Positions 43,864-53,112 of a stretch of 56,577 nt of DNA are shown one piece after another. The DNA is from an uncultured Verrucomicrobiota bacterium. GTDB lineage: Bacteria > Verrucomicrobiota > Verrucomicrobiia > Limisphaerales > CAIYYI01. Location of the stretch: positions 1 to 56,577 of the forward strand of contig CAIYYI010000263.1 in assembly GCA_903930345.1 (NCBI GenBank). Direction: 5' to 3'. Under the pieces are notes generated by a model. It was given only the letters and a program-made list of their open reading frames with translations, had not been told where the DNA came from and did no database searches. Numbering within the stretch: the first letter of the stretch is position 1; the number at the start of each line of letters is the position of its first letter. The position numbers and the translations under genes are program-made.

Positions 43864-46668
43864 ATGAGCGTCAATCAAACCCGAATCCTGATTTTTTTGT
43901 TGCTGTCGCTCGCGGCTCCTGCGGCGCAGGCTTACGATATCCCGGGCTTCGCTCCCGACCAGATCATCCCCTTCAAGCAGACGACCAACAGCACCGGCGG
44001 ACCGGTCACGCTGAACCTCCACTCGTTCACCCCACCGGGCCACAAGCCGTTTCACCAGCGACCGGCCATCGTGTTCTTTTTTGGTGGCGGCTGGGTGGAT
44101 GGTTCGGCCACCCACTTCCATCCGCAGTGCGAATACCTTGCCTCCCGTGGCATGGTCGCCATCTCGGCGGAATATCGGGTGAAAAACCTCCACGGCACTA
44201 CTCCGCAGGAATGCGTAAGGGACGGAAAATCTGCCATCCGCTACGTCCGCGAACACGCCGCCGCGCTGGGCGTGGATCCCAACCGGATCGTCGCCGGCGG
44301 CGGCTCGTCGGGTGGCCACATCGCCGCTGCCACGGGCACGCTTGCCGCCTACGAGGAGCCCGGCGAAAACCTCTCCGTCAGCTCCAAACCCAATGCCCTC
44401 GTGCTCCACAACGCCGTGGTGGATAACGGGCCTGGAGGCTTCGGCTACAGCACGGTGCAGACCTACTGGCAGAGCATCTCGCCGCTGCACAACATCAATG
44501 CCACCTCGCCTCCGACAGTCTTCTTCCTCGGCACGAGCGATGCCCTCGTTCCGGTCTCCGTGGGGACCAGCTACCAGGCCGCAATGCAGTCACTGGGCTT
44601 GCGCTGCGACCTCCACCTTTACGAAGGACAGCCGCACAGCTTCTTCAACTACGACGTGCCCAACGACAGCAGCGGCCCATTTTACGGCTACCGGGACACC
44701 CTCTTCAAAACCGACGAGTTCCTCGTTTCGCTGGGCTACCTGTCCGACCCGCAACATGTGACGAATGCCCCTACCGGCTGGGTCGCGATCATGGGCGATG
44801 CCGGGTTTTCCGGCGGCAGTGCGGCGACCGCCTCGCCCGTGACCACCGACGCCAGCGGGGATGCGATTGCCGCCAACTTCGCCCCCGTCACCTTGGCGGA
44901 TGGGTGGTTCGTCCGCTTGAACGGAACCGTCACCTTCAACGCCCCGCTTACCGGAGACAGCTTTCGCCTCGGCCTGTTCGATGGCGACAATCCGGTCACC
45001 GCAGGCGATGGCACCGGCTACGTCGGCATCTGGGCGGGCGCCCCGGCCGCTGCCGCCACCAGCATCGCCTCAGGCAGCGGCATCGGAAATAATCCGTTCG
45101 ACAACGCGGCTGCCACCACTCTCGGCCCCATGCCGGCGACTGGTGTCATCGTTCCGTCCAACACACCGGTTGCGTTCACCCTGATGTTCGCCCGCAACGG
45201 CAACAAGCTCGACTTCGCAGCCCGCTTCAGCGCCGGCGGCGCCTACAATTCATCGCAGAACCTCCTCAATCTGACGCTGAACAACTACACGTTCGACAGC
45301 GTCGCCTTCCTGATGGACACCAATTTGAATGCCAGCCAGGCCAGCTTTTCCAACCTCCGGATTACCCGCGGTCCCGTGCCTGTCGAAATCTTTCCCGAAC
45401 CGCCGCCGCCAACAAACGGCCCGATCACCTATGTTGACGCGGTGGAGGGCAGCTCCGGAAATACCTGCAAGACCGGCAGCACGCTGGCCGACACTTCGTG
45501 GGTGGGGCCGGATGCGGCATCCGTCAACAACACCCAGTGGAACAAGCGCGGGGCAACCAGCGAAGGCAATGGAAACACCATCTTTCAAGGGATGCTCACC
45601 ACGAACACCCTGCCGGAACTGACCACTCGGATCACCGGCCTCGCCGACGGCACTTACGCCATCTGGGCCTTCTATTGGGATCAGGTCATTGACGACGCAC
45701 AAAACTGGATTCTCTCGGCGGGCCTGACCTCGGGCTTGCTGACCGCCTACAGTTCGCCGGGCGAGCCCGCCGTCGCCGGTGCAACGACGATAGGCGTAAC
45801 CAACGCGGCCAGCCTGACCTTCAGCAACAGCGTGGCTGTGCAGGCTGGATGGAATGGCTCGGTTTACCTTCGCAATCTGTTCGGTATCAACCTCGGGCAG
45901 GTCACAATCACGGGCGGCAGTCCGGTCAACGTCTATCTCGACAACTCCAACACCGGCGGCGCCAACCGACGGGCATGGTATGACGGCGTCGGCTACCAAC
46001 TCGTGGGCGGCACCACGAACATCAGCACGAACACCTACACACCCCTGCTGGCAGTGGATTTCAACCGCGACGACGCGCTCGGCTCGCCGAGCCAATCGCG
46101 TTTCCGGATCGTGTCCGGCTCTGCCACGAAACAGGCGGCCAATGCCTCGTCTTACACCAGGACGATCGGCACGCATCAAGTAACAATTTCGCAGCCCAAT
46201 GGCACGAAGTTCGAGTTCCGCGGTGCGAACGGTGACGGCACCCGCTCGATCCCCGGCGGCGACACCTCGCTATCGTTTCTGGTGGCCGATTTCATCGCGA
46301 CGCGCGAGGGGACCATCGACATTCAAATCGCCGGACTTGCTGCGGGAGAATATCGCTTCCGGTCGTGGCATCTCGACACGCTCACCGGCAGCACGCTTGG
46401 ATTCGCGCAAGGCATGACCGCCAACGCGCCCAATCTCATCGAGGCCCAGGTCGGCGGCCTGACGCGCGCTGCGGTCGAGCCTGCGACACTCGGATCCGCC
46501 GGGCTCAACACCACGTTCATCAGCAACGCCCGGATTCCGACGCTCGATTTCCCGATCAGCCACGACGGCAGTTCTCCGCTCACCATCAGGCTGCGTGCCA
46601 TCGATTCGAACGGCAGCGAGCGCTTCCTGCTTCTCAATGGCTTCGAACTTTCCCAGGAAAATCCATGA
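43864..46668 (+). CDS. Secreted alpha/beta-hydrolase esterase with long C-terminal modules
   Basis: This 934-residue protein has a signal peptide (residues 1-23). Residues 30-295 form an alpha/beta-hydrolase: oxyanion strand FFFGGGWVDG, nucleophile S149 in AGGGSSGGH, D226 in LGTSDALVP and H258 in EGQPHSFF. This resembles acetyl- or feruloyl-type carbohydrate esterases. The remaining 630 residues are beta-rich modules: a LamG-like region (about 320-505), and two domains (about 515-670 and 700-930) with motifs such as GLADGTYAIWAFYW and LAAGEYRFRSWHLD that look like carbohydrate-binding sandwiches. The stop overlaps the sulfatase start as ATGA. The pairing suggests stepwise removal of acyl and sulfate groups from the same polymer. 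The 237-base gap upstream shows no other gene. Confidence 0.85.
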   Translation: MSVNQTRILIFLLLSLAAPAAQAYDIPGFAPDQIIPFKQTTNSTGGPVTLNLHSFTPPGHKPFHQRPAIVFFFGGGWVDGSATHFHPQCEYLASRGMVAISAEYRVKNLHGTTPQECVRDGKSAIRYVREHAAALGVDPNRIVAGGGSSGGHIAAATGTLAAYEEPGENLSVSSKPNALVLHNAVVDNGPGGFGYSTVQTYWQSISPLHNINATSPPTVFFLGTSDALVPVSVGTSYQAAMQSLGLRCDLHLYEGQPHSFFNYDVPNDSSGPFYGYRDTLFKTDEFLVSLGYLSDPQHVTNAPTGWVAIMGDAGFSGGSAATASPVTTDASGDAIAANFAPVTLADGWFVRLNGTVTFNAPLTGDSFRLGLFDGDNPVTAGDGTGYVGIWAGAPAAAATSIASGSGIGNNPFDNAAATTLGPMPATGVIVPSNTPVAFTLMFARNGNKLDFAARFSAGGAYNSSQNLLNLTLNNYTFDSVAFLMDTNLNASQASFSNLRITRGPVPVEIFPEPPPPTNGPITYVDAVEGSSGNTCKTGSTLADTSWVGPDAASVNNTQWNKRGATSEGNGNTIFQGMLTTNTLPELTTRITGLADGTYAIWAFYWDQVIDDAQNWILSAGLTSGLLTAYSSPGEPAVAGATTIGVTNAASLTFSNSVAVQAGWNGSVYLRNLFGINLGQVTITGGSPVNVYLDNSNTGGANRRAWYDGVGYQLVGGTTNISTNTYTPLLAVDFNRDDALGSPSQSRFRIVSGSATKQAANASSYTRTIGTHQVTISQPNGTKFEFRGANGDGTRSIPGGDTSLSFLVADFIATREGTIDIQIAGLAAGEYRFRSWHLDTLTGSTLGFAQGMTANAPNLIEAQVGGLTRAAVEPATLGSAGLNTTFISNARIPTLDFPISHDGSSPLTIRLRAIDSNGSERFLLLNGFELSQENP

Positions 46669-48485
46669 GCATCCGGTCCGTTCTTCTCCTTCTTTTTGCC
46701 ACAGTCTGTCACGCGGCTCCGCCCAACGTCCTGTTCATCGCGGTGGACGACCTGCGGCCGCAACTCGGCTGCTACGGCGAAAGCTTCATGCTCACCCCGC
46801 ACATGGACAGGCTGGCCAGCCAGGGCCGCCTGTTCCGCAACCACTACGTCTCGGTGCCCACCTGCGGGGCCTCGCGTTACGCCCTGATGACCGGGCTGCG
46901 GCCGACCGCGACCACCGACGACAACGATGCCTTCAACCAGATGCCTGCGAGCCTGCCCGCACAGCCGGAAAGCTGGGTCGATCTGCTCCGCCGCAACGGC
47001 TGGCACACCGTCTCGCTTGGCAAGGTCACTCATGAGCCCGACGGTTACCGGTGGAATTTCCCTTCGGTCTACGACATCGGTCGCAGAAGCGCGACCTTCC
47101 CGGATATGCGCCACTCGTGGAACGAGATCCTTTTCGACCACGATAAGTGGGGCGCGCAGCGTTACCCGCTCTTCGCCTATGCTGACGGAACCGGGCGGGT
47201 CAGCGGTGTCTCACCCGCGTGGGAGAGCGGTGTGAATGGACAGGGCCAGAGCCTGCCCGACGATGCCTATCCGGACGGCCAGATGGCGCAGACCGCCATC
47301 GAGAAACTCCGCGAGTTCGCCGGCGAGGGCACGCGCTTCTGCCTCGCGGTTGGATTCTTCAAGCCTCACCTGCCATTTAACGCGCCCAAGGCCTACTTCG
47401 ACCTCTACAATCCCGCCACCTTGCCTGCGCCGAGTCCTCTGACGGCTCCCACCGGTGCCAATCCGGCCACCATCACCAGTTCCACCGAAGTCACTTCCTA
47501 CTCGGACGCAACGAATCGTGCCCAGCTTCGCCACGCCTATTTCGCCTGCGTTTCTTACATTGATGCCCAAGTCGGCAAGGTGCTCGCCGAACTCGATAAC
47601 CTCGGTCTTGCTGACAACACCATCGTCATCCTCTGGGGCGACCACGGCTGGCGACTCAACGATTACGGCACGATGGGCAAGCACGCAGTGCTGGAACGCG
47701 CGCTCGAATCCCCGTTGATCATCCGCCCGCCCGTCAGTCTGAGGTCCGGGGTATATGCCGGCGTTCCCGCCAAAGGCGTGGTTGAAACCGTTGACATCTA
47801 TCCGACCATTGCCGAACTGTGCGGGCTCACGGCGCCCGCCTCGGTGGTGGGCTTCTCGCTGGTGCCCATGCTCCGCAATCCCTTCGCTCCCGGAAAAAAC
47901 CAAGCGTATTCCCGCTACGGTTCCCTCACCACCATCCGCACTTCCGACTGGCGTCTCATCAACGCCAGCGGCGACTACGACCTCTACGACCTGTCCACGT
48001 TCCGCTATGAAGTCGCGGATGTTTCCGCCAGCAACCCGGCAGTCGTTAGTGCGCTCAGCACCGACCTCAACATACAAGGAACCCGCCCCGGCATCACCTA
48101 CGCCGGGTGGACTGCGGGAAATCCTCTCCTCTCTGACCCGAATGGCGACGCGGATGGCGATGGGGTTGCCAACCTTATCGAATACGGCGCAGGCACCGAC
48201 GCGCTCAATCCCGACGAACGACCGATGCCAGGTCTTTCCTTCGAGGATTTAACGGGCATGGGCCACTCGAATCGCGAGATTGTCTATTGCTTCCCGGTCG
48301 CCGCGGACGCGGACGATTTCACGCTCCTGCCCACCACCTCCACCAACTTCCAGACTTGGGGCTTCGAGCCCCTACAGTTTCTGAATGCGACAAATGTGGG
48401 CGGCTACGACATCCAGATGCGTTTCCGCGTCACCGATCGCTCCGCTCCGCAGCGTTTCTTCCGCACTGTCCCATCGGAAGAATAA
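46665..48485 (+). CDS. Secreted type I sulfatase (formylglycine-dependent)
   Basis: The protein has 606 residues from the ATG that overlaps the esterase stop; the longer upstream frame is a shadow. The signal peptide MSIRSVLLLLFATVCHA is followed by the alkaline-phosphatase-like fold. Metal ligands lie in LFIAVDDLRPQLGCYG. The maturation motif C67-GASR in VPTCGASRYALMTGLRP is the C-x-A-S-R site converted to formylglycine. Further ligands are seen in FFKPHLPF and LWGDHGWRLNDYGTMGKH. The pattern is close to iduronate-2-sulfatase-like (S1_7-type) enzymes. A C-terminal extension of about 130 residues contains a calcium-binding DPNGDADGDGVANLIEYG segment and a verrucomicrobial-type tail (RFFRTVP). 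A formylglycine-generating enzyme is needed but is not encoded in this window. Confidence 0.92.
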   Translation: MSIRSVLLLLFATVCHAAPPNVLFIAVDDLRPQLGCYGESFMLTPHMDRLASQGRLFRNHYVSVPTCGASRYALMTGLRPTATTDDNDAFNQMPASLPAQPESWVDLLRRNGWHTVSLGKVTHEPDGYRWNFPSVYDIGRRSATFPDMRHSWNEILFDHDKWGAQRYPLFAYADGTGRVSGVSPAWESGVNGQGQSLPDDAYPDGQMAQTAIEKLREFAGEGTRFCLAVGFFKPHLPFNAPKAYFDLYNPATLPAPSPLTAPTGANPATITSSTEVTSYSDATNRAQLRHAYFACVSYIDAQVGKVLAELDNLGLADNTIVILWGDHGWRLNDYGTMGKHAVLERALESPLIIRPPVSLRSGVYAGVPAKGVVETVDIYPTIAELCGLTAPASVVGFSLVPMLRNPFAPGKNQAYSRYGSLTTIRTSDWRLINASGDYDLYDLSTFRYEVADVSASNPAVVSALSTDLNIQGTRPGITYAGWTAGNPLLSDPNGDADGDGVANLIEYGAGTDALNPDERPMPGLSFEDLTGMGHSNREIVYCFPVAADADDFTLLPTTSTNFQTWGFEPLQFLNATNVGGYDIQMRFRVTDRSAPQRFFRTVPSEE

Positions 48486-48548
48486 CTGATAAGAATTTGG
48501 TTTCGTTGGTTTTGCTCTCAAATGTGCGAAATTGCCGCCGAGCGGTTA
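48485..48548. repeat. 64-bp direct repeat, left copy
   Basis: A 64-base stretch beginning ACTGATAAGAATTTGG and ending GCCGCCGAGCGGTTA is identical to 55445-55508, in the same orientation, 6960 bases apart. The left copy begins at the last base of the sulfatase stop codon. Similarity stops abruptly at both ends. It could be the end of a mobile element or an attachment/duplication scar. Confidence 0.9.
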
Positions 48549-48561
48549 TTGAAAAACTCGG

Positions 48562-48607
48562 TTTGGTATACGCCAAATAACACTATCTACCCTACCTGTA
48601 GGGGTAG
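48562..48607. other. Two consecutive small hairpins beside the left 64-bp repeat
   Basis: TTTGGTATACGCCAAA (48562-48577) and CTACCCTACCTGTAGGGGTAG (48587-48607) can each fold. They lie between convergent genes (sulfatase from the left, metallo-hydrolase from the right), so a bidirectional terminator is possible, although no T-run follows. They could also belong to the end of a mobile element. Confidence 0.35.
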
Positions 48608-48753
48608 CAATTGCGGTTTGCGGACGAAAGTTTCATGAATTGCGACAAATGACCGGCAGGCAACAGCCCCCCCAGAGGACGAAATTCATTCCGCCTTCGC
48701 CACCGCTACGGCGCGACAGGTCCGTTTTCCGTTACGGCGCACGGCGGCGGGCC

Positions 48754-49524
48754 TCAGGAGATTTCCGCCGGCGAGCCGTCCGCCGGGATGGTCACCTTGG
48801 TTTCGAGGCCTGCTGTTGTGAGCAGGCTGCGAAGCATGTCGCGGGTGGTCGGGCAGTGGTTGAGGGCTTCGAGGTGGTTGGCGACGACCCGGCCCGGCGC
48901 GAGGCGCACGAATTCGAGGATTTCGTCGGTTGGCATGAGGACCGGTCCGCCGACATCGAGCTGGGCGCTGCCGCAGGGAAGCAGGCAGACGTCCGGGCGC
49001 ATGTCCGCCAGCACTGCTCGGACATCGGGGGTGAGGATGGTGTCGCCCGTGATGTAGAGCGAGGGTTCGCCGGAAAGCCGGAGGACGTATCCCGCGCCGG
49101 GGCCCATGACCTTGCTCATGACGCAGCCCCCGTGCGAGGCGGCCACCGGGGTGATCGTGCCGCCAGGAAAGGCGGATTCCCTGCCGATTTGCAGGGCCAC
49201 GGTTTGCATGCCCCTCTTTTTCAGACCCGCCTCATCGGGCGCATTGCAATAGACCGGCACTCCGGCCAGAGCCTTCGCCCCGGCGGCATCGAGATGGTCG
49301 CAGTCCATCCCGAAGTGCGTGTGGGAAATCAGCCCGGCCGTGATCCCGCGCAGCAGGGCATCCGTGTTCGGAGGCAGCCCGATGAGCGGATTGCGGCGCG
49401 CGCGGAAGCGGATGAACGAATACGGGGTCAGGGAACCGACCGGCCCCATCATCGGATCCAGAAGGATGCGCTGGCCTGCGGCCTCTATAACGACTGTGGC
49501 ATTGCGGATTTGATGGATTTTCAT
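48754..49524 (-). CDS. Metallo-beta-lactamase-fold hydrolase with an unusual metal motif
   Basis: The protein has 256 residues from the ATG at 49524 (MKIHQIRNATVVIEA). It resembles UlaG-like and YcbL-like cytoplasmic MBL proteins: the first strand pair NATVVIEAAGQRILLDP, a metal motif at residues 68-77 reading SHTHFGMDCDHLD, later ligands near AASHGG, D in YITGDTIL, and H in VANHLEALNH. In the canonical motif H-x-H-x-D-H the second histidine is followed by one residue; here four extra residues are inserted. It is the last gene of the pirin operon, 46 bases after the EthD-like gene. A hydrolytic role on a lactone or ester intermediate is plausible, but the substrate is unknown. Confidence 0.8.
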   Translation of the reverse strand: MKIHQIRNATVVIEAAGQRILLDPMMGPVGSLTPYSFIRFRARRNPLIGLPPNTDALLRGITAGLISHTHFGMDCDHLDAAGAKALAGVPVYCNAPDEAGLKKRGMQTVALQIGRESAFPGGTITPVAASHGGCVMSKVMGPGAGYVLRLSGEPSLYITGDTILTPDVRAVLADMRPDVCLLPCGSAQLDVGGPVLMPTDEILEFVRLAPGRVVANHLEALNHCPTTRDMLRSLLTTAGLETKVTIPADGSPAEIS

Positions 49525-49570
49525 GGTTGGAATTCTCAAAGCGGACCCGGATGATCACGGTCCGGTCGCG

Positions 49571-49882
49571 CTACATCATGACCTCGCTGACCTGCATGAT
49601 GGGCTGGATTTCTGTGTAGTTGGAAAGGTCGCCGGTCATTTCGGCGGCATGGGGGCCGAAGCATGCCTGAAACGACTCGACTGATTCAAAATAGATGTGC
49701 CCGAGGGCGACATAGGTCGGGCGGCTTCCCGGTTCGGGCCCGCTCAATCCCTTCTCGACGGCGGCACCCTTGAAGCCATCGCCGAAGAGCCGCCTGGCCA
49801 TGCTGAAGTGGTGGTTGCAGTAGTAGTCGAAGTCGAAGGACTTCCCCTCGGTGTAGGGATACATGACGCTGACTTTGATCAT
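49571..49882 (-). CDS. EthD family protein
   Basis: This 103-residue single-domain protein has a ferredoxin-like fold. MIKVSVMYPYTEGKSFDFDYYCNHHFSMARRLFGD at the start and GHIYFESVESFQACFGPHA in the second half (given here as two separated signature regions, residues 1-35 and 62-80) match EthD (PF07110). Members occur in aromatic or ether degradation clusters, often as small dimeric enzymes or helpers with no proven reaction. It lies between the amidohydrolase and the metallo-hydrolase genes, with gaps of 62 and 46 bases. Confidence 0.85.
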   Translation of the reverse strand: MIKVSVMYPYTEGKSFDFDYYCNHHFSMARRLFGDGFKGAAVEKGLSGPEPGSRPTYVALGHIYFESVESFQACFGPHAAEMTGDLSNYTEIQPIMQVSEVMM

Positions 49883-49944
49883 GGTTGTTCTTTATGTTGG
49901 TTGTGTTTGTTTTGACAGCGGAAACTGGATTCGTTCGTCCGGGA

Positions 49945-51774
49945 CTAAAACGCGAAGCAGTCGCATCCGGAGCCCCAGAGCTGGGAGAGTCCGGATTGGC
50001 TTGCGGTGGATTTGGGCAGGTGCCCGCAGGCGGCGGTGTGGATGTGGGCGGAAGCCGGGGCATGGTCGTAAATCGGTGCCCCGTAGCCGCCGAAATGGCG
50101 GACCGGCGACCAGTCGGGCATGGGCTCGGGAAGCGGTGGGTTGAACTCGGAAAATTCCTCCGAGGCGAAGACCGGCTTGCCATCCACCAGGGTGAGCACG
50201 GACGTAAGGCTCTTGATTTCCTCTTCCGGGACGGAAAAATAATCCGCCGAGAGCACGGCCAAGTCGGCGTAGTGTCCGGCCGTGAGCGCGCCCTTGGTGC
50301 CGGACTCGCCCGAGAACCAACTGCTGCCGATGGTGTAGAGCCGGAGGGCTTCTTCGCGGGTCATCCGGTTGGCGTCGTCGTAGAGCGCGAGCCCGCCGAG
50401 CGTCTTCCCGGAGGCCAGCCAGTAGAGGGAGTTGAACGGGTTGTAGTTTGCCACGCGCGTGGCGTCGGTTCCGGCCCCGACCGGGACGCCCATCTCGAGC
50501 ATCCGTCGGATCGGCGGGGTCCGGCGGGCAGCCTCCGCGCCGTAGCGGTCCACGAAGTATTCGCCCTGAAACGCCATGCGGTGCTGGACGGCGATCCCGC
50601 CGCCGAGGGCCCGGACGCGTTCGATGTTGCGGTCGCTGATCGTCTCCGCGTGGTCGAAGAACCAGTTGAGCCCGGTGAGCGGGACTTCGCGGTGGACGTC
50701 TTCGAAGACATTCAGGAACCGCGTGATGCTTTCGTCGTAGGTCGCGTGGAGGCGGAACGGCCAGCGGTTCGAGGCGAGGAGACGGACGACATCGCGCAGT
50801 TCGCCTTCGAGCCCGGAATCGAGATCCGGGCGCGGTTCCAGGAAATCCTCGAAGTCCGCCGCGCTGAAGACAAGCATCTCGCCCGCGCCATTGCAGCGGA
50901 AGAACCCGTCGCCCTCGCCGGGCTTGGTCATCCGCATCCACCGGGCGAAGTCGTCTTTTTCCTGCTTCGGTTTTTGGGTGAATAGGTTGTAGGCGATGCG
51001 GAGGGTCAGTTCGCCCCGCTCGTGGAGCTGGTTGATGATCTCGTAGTCCTCCGGGTAGTTCTGGAATCCGCCTCCCGCGTCAATGCAGCTCGTGACCCCG
51101 AGGCGGTTGAGTTCGCGCATGAAGTGGCGGGTCGAGTTGATCTGGTATTCCGGCGGCAGCTTCGGGCCCTTGGCGAGCGTGGAGTAGAGGATCATCGCAT
51201 TCGGGCGGGCGATGAGGAGACCGGTCGGATTGCCGTGCTTGTCGCGCTGGATCTCGCCCCCCGGCGGATTCGGCGTGTGCTTGTCGTAGCCGCAGGCGCG
51301 CAGGGCGGCGCGGTTCAGGAGGGCGCGGCAGTAGAGGTGGAGGATGAACACCGGCGTGTCCGGCGCGGCCGCGTTGATCTCGTCGAGTGTCGGCATCCGG
51401 CGCTCGGCAAACTGGAACTCGCTCCAGCTTCCGACCACGCGCACCCACTGCGGAGCGGGCGTGCGGTCGGCCTGGATGCGCAGCATGCGCAGCGCGTCGG
51501 CCAGCGACGGCACGCCGTCCCAGCGGAGTTCCAAGTTGTAATTGAGCCCGCCGCGGATGAGGTGGAGGTGCGAATCGTTGAGCCCGGGGATGACGCGGCG
51601 ACCTTTGAGGTCAATGACCTTGGTGTTCGGCCCGCGCTCGTAACTCTCAGCGTCGTCCACGCCGACGATGCGGCCGTCCTGGATGGCGAGGTTCGTCGCT
51701 TCGGGATACTTCGGGTCGAGCGTGCTGATGCGTCCGTTGTGGAGAATCAAGTCGGCAACAATTTTTGAATTCAT
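49945..51774 (-). CDS. Amidohydrolase family 3 protein (YtcJ-like)
   Basis: This 609-residue cytoplasmic enzyme has an N-terminal small beta domain (ADLILHNGRISTLDPKYP) and a TIM barrel with metal ligands H69 and H71 in IPGLNDSHLHLIRGG. H is found in RLHATYDESI and FDHAETISD, and the terminal D in VGAGTDATRVANYNP. No typical carboxylated lysine signature was located. The YtcJ-type group hydrolyses amide bonds or cyclic imides, with poorly known natural substrates. The C-terminal tail after about 560 is His- and Cys-containing (DHAPASAHIHTAACGHLP) and unusual; it might bind metal. Four bases separate it from the ABM-membrane gene upstream. Position in the pirin/WrbA operon suggests action on a xenobiotic-like or aromatic compound. 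Confidence 0.88.
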   Translation of the reverse strand: MNSKIVADLILHNGRISTLDPKYPEATNLAIQDGRIVGVDDAESYERGPNTKVIDLKGRRVIPGLNDSHLHLIRGGLNYNLELRWDGVPSLADALRMLRIQADRTPAPQWVRVVGSWSEFQFAERRMPTLDEINAAAPDTPVFILHLYCRALLNRAALRACGYDKHTPNPPGGEIQRDKHGNPTGLLIARPNAMILYSTLAKGPKLPPEYQINSTRHFMRELNRLGVTSCIDAGGGFQNYPEDYEIINQLHERGELTLRIAYNLFTQKPKQEKDDFARWMRMTKPGEGDGFFRCNGAGEMLVFSAADFEDFLEPRPDLDSGLEGELRDVVRLLASNRWPFRLHATYDESITRFLNVFEDVHREVPLTGLNWFFDHAETISDRNIERVRALGGGIAVQHRMAFQGEYFVDRYGAEAARRTPPIRRMLEMGVPVGAGTDATRVANYNPFNSLYWLASGKTLGGLALYDDANRMTREEALRLYTIGSSWFSGESGTKGALTAGHYADLAVLSADYFSVPEEEIKSLTSVLTLVDGKPVFASEEFSEFNPPLPEPMPDWSPVRHFGGYGAPIYDHAPASAHIHTAACGHLPKSTASQSGLSQLWGSGCDCFAF

Positions 51775-51778
51775 GGGA

Positions 51779-52321
51779 TTATTTCTGCTTTTGGGAGGGT
51801 GGGTTTAGCCAGCCGTGAAGCAGCCGCGTAACCAGCGGCATCACGACCCAGGTCAGCATGCTCACGATGATTGCGGAGACCACGAGTAGGTTTAGGACCA
51901 GCGGCAATTGTTTCAGCGTGGGCGAGAGCAAAACGCCAATCAGGAGACTTACCGGATAGACGCCCAGCAATGTCACCAGCGCCATTTTCCATCGTAGTGG
52001 CGGATTGCGCGGGGAACGAAACCACGCTTCGAGACCGTGGAGTTGACGATACTCCTGTTCGCCTTCCGTCAGCGTCCTGGACCGCTCCTTCCATGCCTTG
52101 AACGTCGGTGATTCATAAAACGCATCGCGCTCCGTCACACTGGCGAACGTGCGCAGGATGCCGAATTCGCGGGAGTCCGAACCGGCCGGCGGCGTGAGCA
52201 TGCTCGCACCCAACACGCCGCCGTGGGCAAACGAGGTTTGGAAAAACTCGCGGAGCGCCGCCTGAAACTCGGCTTCGCATCCGGGCCGCACTCGACGAGT
52301 GATGGCGATATGGAGGGGCAT
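51779..52321 (-). CDS. Antibiotic-biosynthesis-monooxygenase domain fused to a membrane segment
   Basis: This 180-residue protein has two parts. Residues 1-100 form an ABM (PF03992) ferredoxin-like dimeric domain, with MPLHIAITRRVRPGCEAEF, FGILRTFASVTERDAFYES and LHGLEAWFRSP. Residues 108-170 carry two hydrophobic helices (MALVTLLGVYPVSLLIGVLL and VLNLLVVSAIIVSMLTWVVM) with a basic C-terminus. ABM proteins oxidise quinone-like compounds without cofactors, or act as sensors; membrane-tethered versions are known but less common. The gene fits a quinone/aromatic stress role with neighbouring WrbA and pirin. Confidence 0.85.
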   Translation of the reverse strand: MPLHIAITRRVRPGCEAEFQAALREFFQTSFAHGGVLGASMLTPPAGSDSREFGILRTFASVTERDAFYESPTFKAWKERSRTLTEGEQEYRQLHGLEAWFRSPRNPPLRWKMALVTLLGVYPVSLLIGVLLSPTLKQLPLVLNLLVVSAIIVSMLTWVVMPLVTRLLHGWLNPPSQKQK

Positions 52322-52393
52322 GATTCAGTGCAGAGCTGCGGACAAGGGGCGTGGACGGTTTGCCACCGCCCACGCCGGACTACTTGGTTTTGA

Positions 52394-53071
52394 TCAGTGC
52401 GCTGCCGTCTTCGGCACAATCTGCGGTTTCTGTGCGGACTGCGGCGCGTGATGAACCATCGTGTAGGCATATTCGACCCCCACACCGTATGCGCCACCCT
52501 GTTGTTTGAGGATGCCCATGAGCGCGTTGTAATGTTCCTTGTTTTTCCAATCGCGCTGGAATTCGAGCAAGGCCGCGATGGTGGTCAACCGCACTGCGCC
52601 CGCCTGCACCATGCGAGACAACGCGGCCTCTTGGGCGGCGGGTGAAGTCGCGCCGCAACAATCCTCAACCACGTAGATGTTGTAACCCGCGCCGAGCATT
52701 TCAATCGTCGGCCAGGTGATGCAAACTTCGGTCCACAGACCAGTCATGAGGATGTTTTTGCGGCCCGTCGCTTCGATAGCTTTCCGAAAACCAGCGTCAT
52801 CCCACGAGTTCATGGAGCTGCGTTCAATGACTGGCTGGCCGGGGAAGATGTCGAGCAGCTGCGGCCAGATGTAGCCGCTGAAGCTCTCCGTCTCCACGGC
52901 CGTGAGCACGACGGGCACGTTGAATTCCTTGGCAACGCGTGCCAGGAGAGTGGTGTTGTTGATGAGGGTTGCGCGGTCAGCGCTGGCCACGCCGAAAGTC
53001 ATCTGCGGCTGTTGGTCAATGAACACGATGGCCGTATCCGCCGCCGTGTAGAGTTTGTGGTATTGGTTCAT
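52394..53071 (-). CDS. Isochorismatase-family cysteine hydrolase (YcaC-like)
   Basis: This 225-residue protein has the nucleophile site C117 in TGLWTEVCITWP and the acidic residue D19 in VFIDQQPQM. The sequence ERSSMNSWDDAGF resembles the conserved region of YcaC-type hydrolases. These octameric enzymes are related to isochorismatases and nicotinamidases, and their substrates are largely unknown. The C-terminal 40 residues (KNKEHYNALMGILKQQGG onward) extend beyond the core, as in YcaC relatives. Gaps are 41 bases to WrbA and 72 bases to the ABM gene. Confidence 0.88.
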   Translation of the reverse strand: MNQYHKLYTAADTAIVFIDQQPQMTFGVASADRATLINNTTLLARVAKEFNVPVVLTAVETESFSGYIWPQLLDIFPGQPVIERSSMNSWDDAGFRKAIEATGRKNILMTGLWTEVCITWPTIEMLGAGYNIYVVEDCCGATSPAAQEAALSRMVQAGAVRLTTIAALLEFQRDWKNKEHYNALMGILKQQGGAYGVGVEYAYTMVHHAPQSAQKPQIVPKTAAH

Positions 53072-53112
53072 AATAATTTCTTTCTGTTTATTGTTTGTGT
53101 TTGCGTTGGGAT

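Noticed and set aside
46365..46664. Extension of the sulfatase gene upstream to 46365
   Set aside because: It lies inside the esterase coding region; the ATGA overlap and the signal peptide at 46665 mark the true start.
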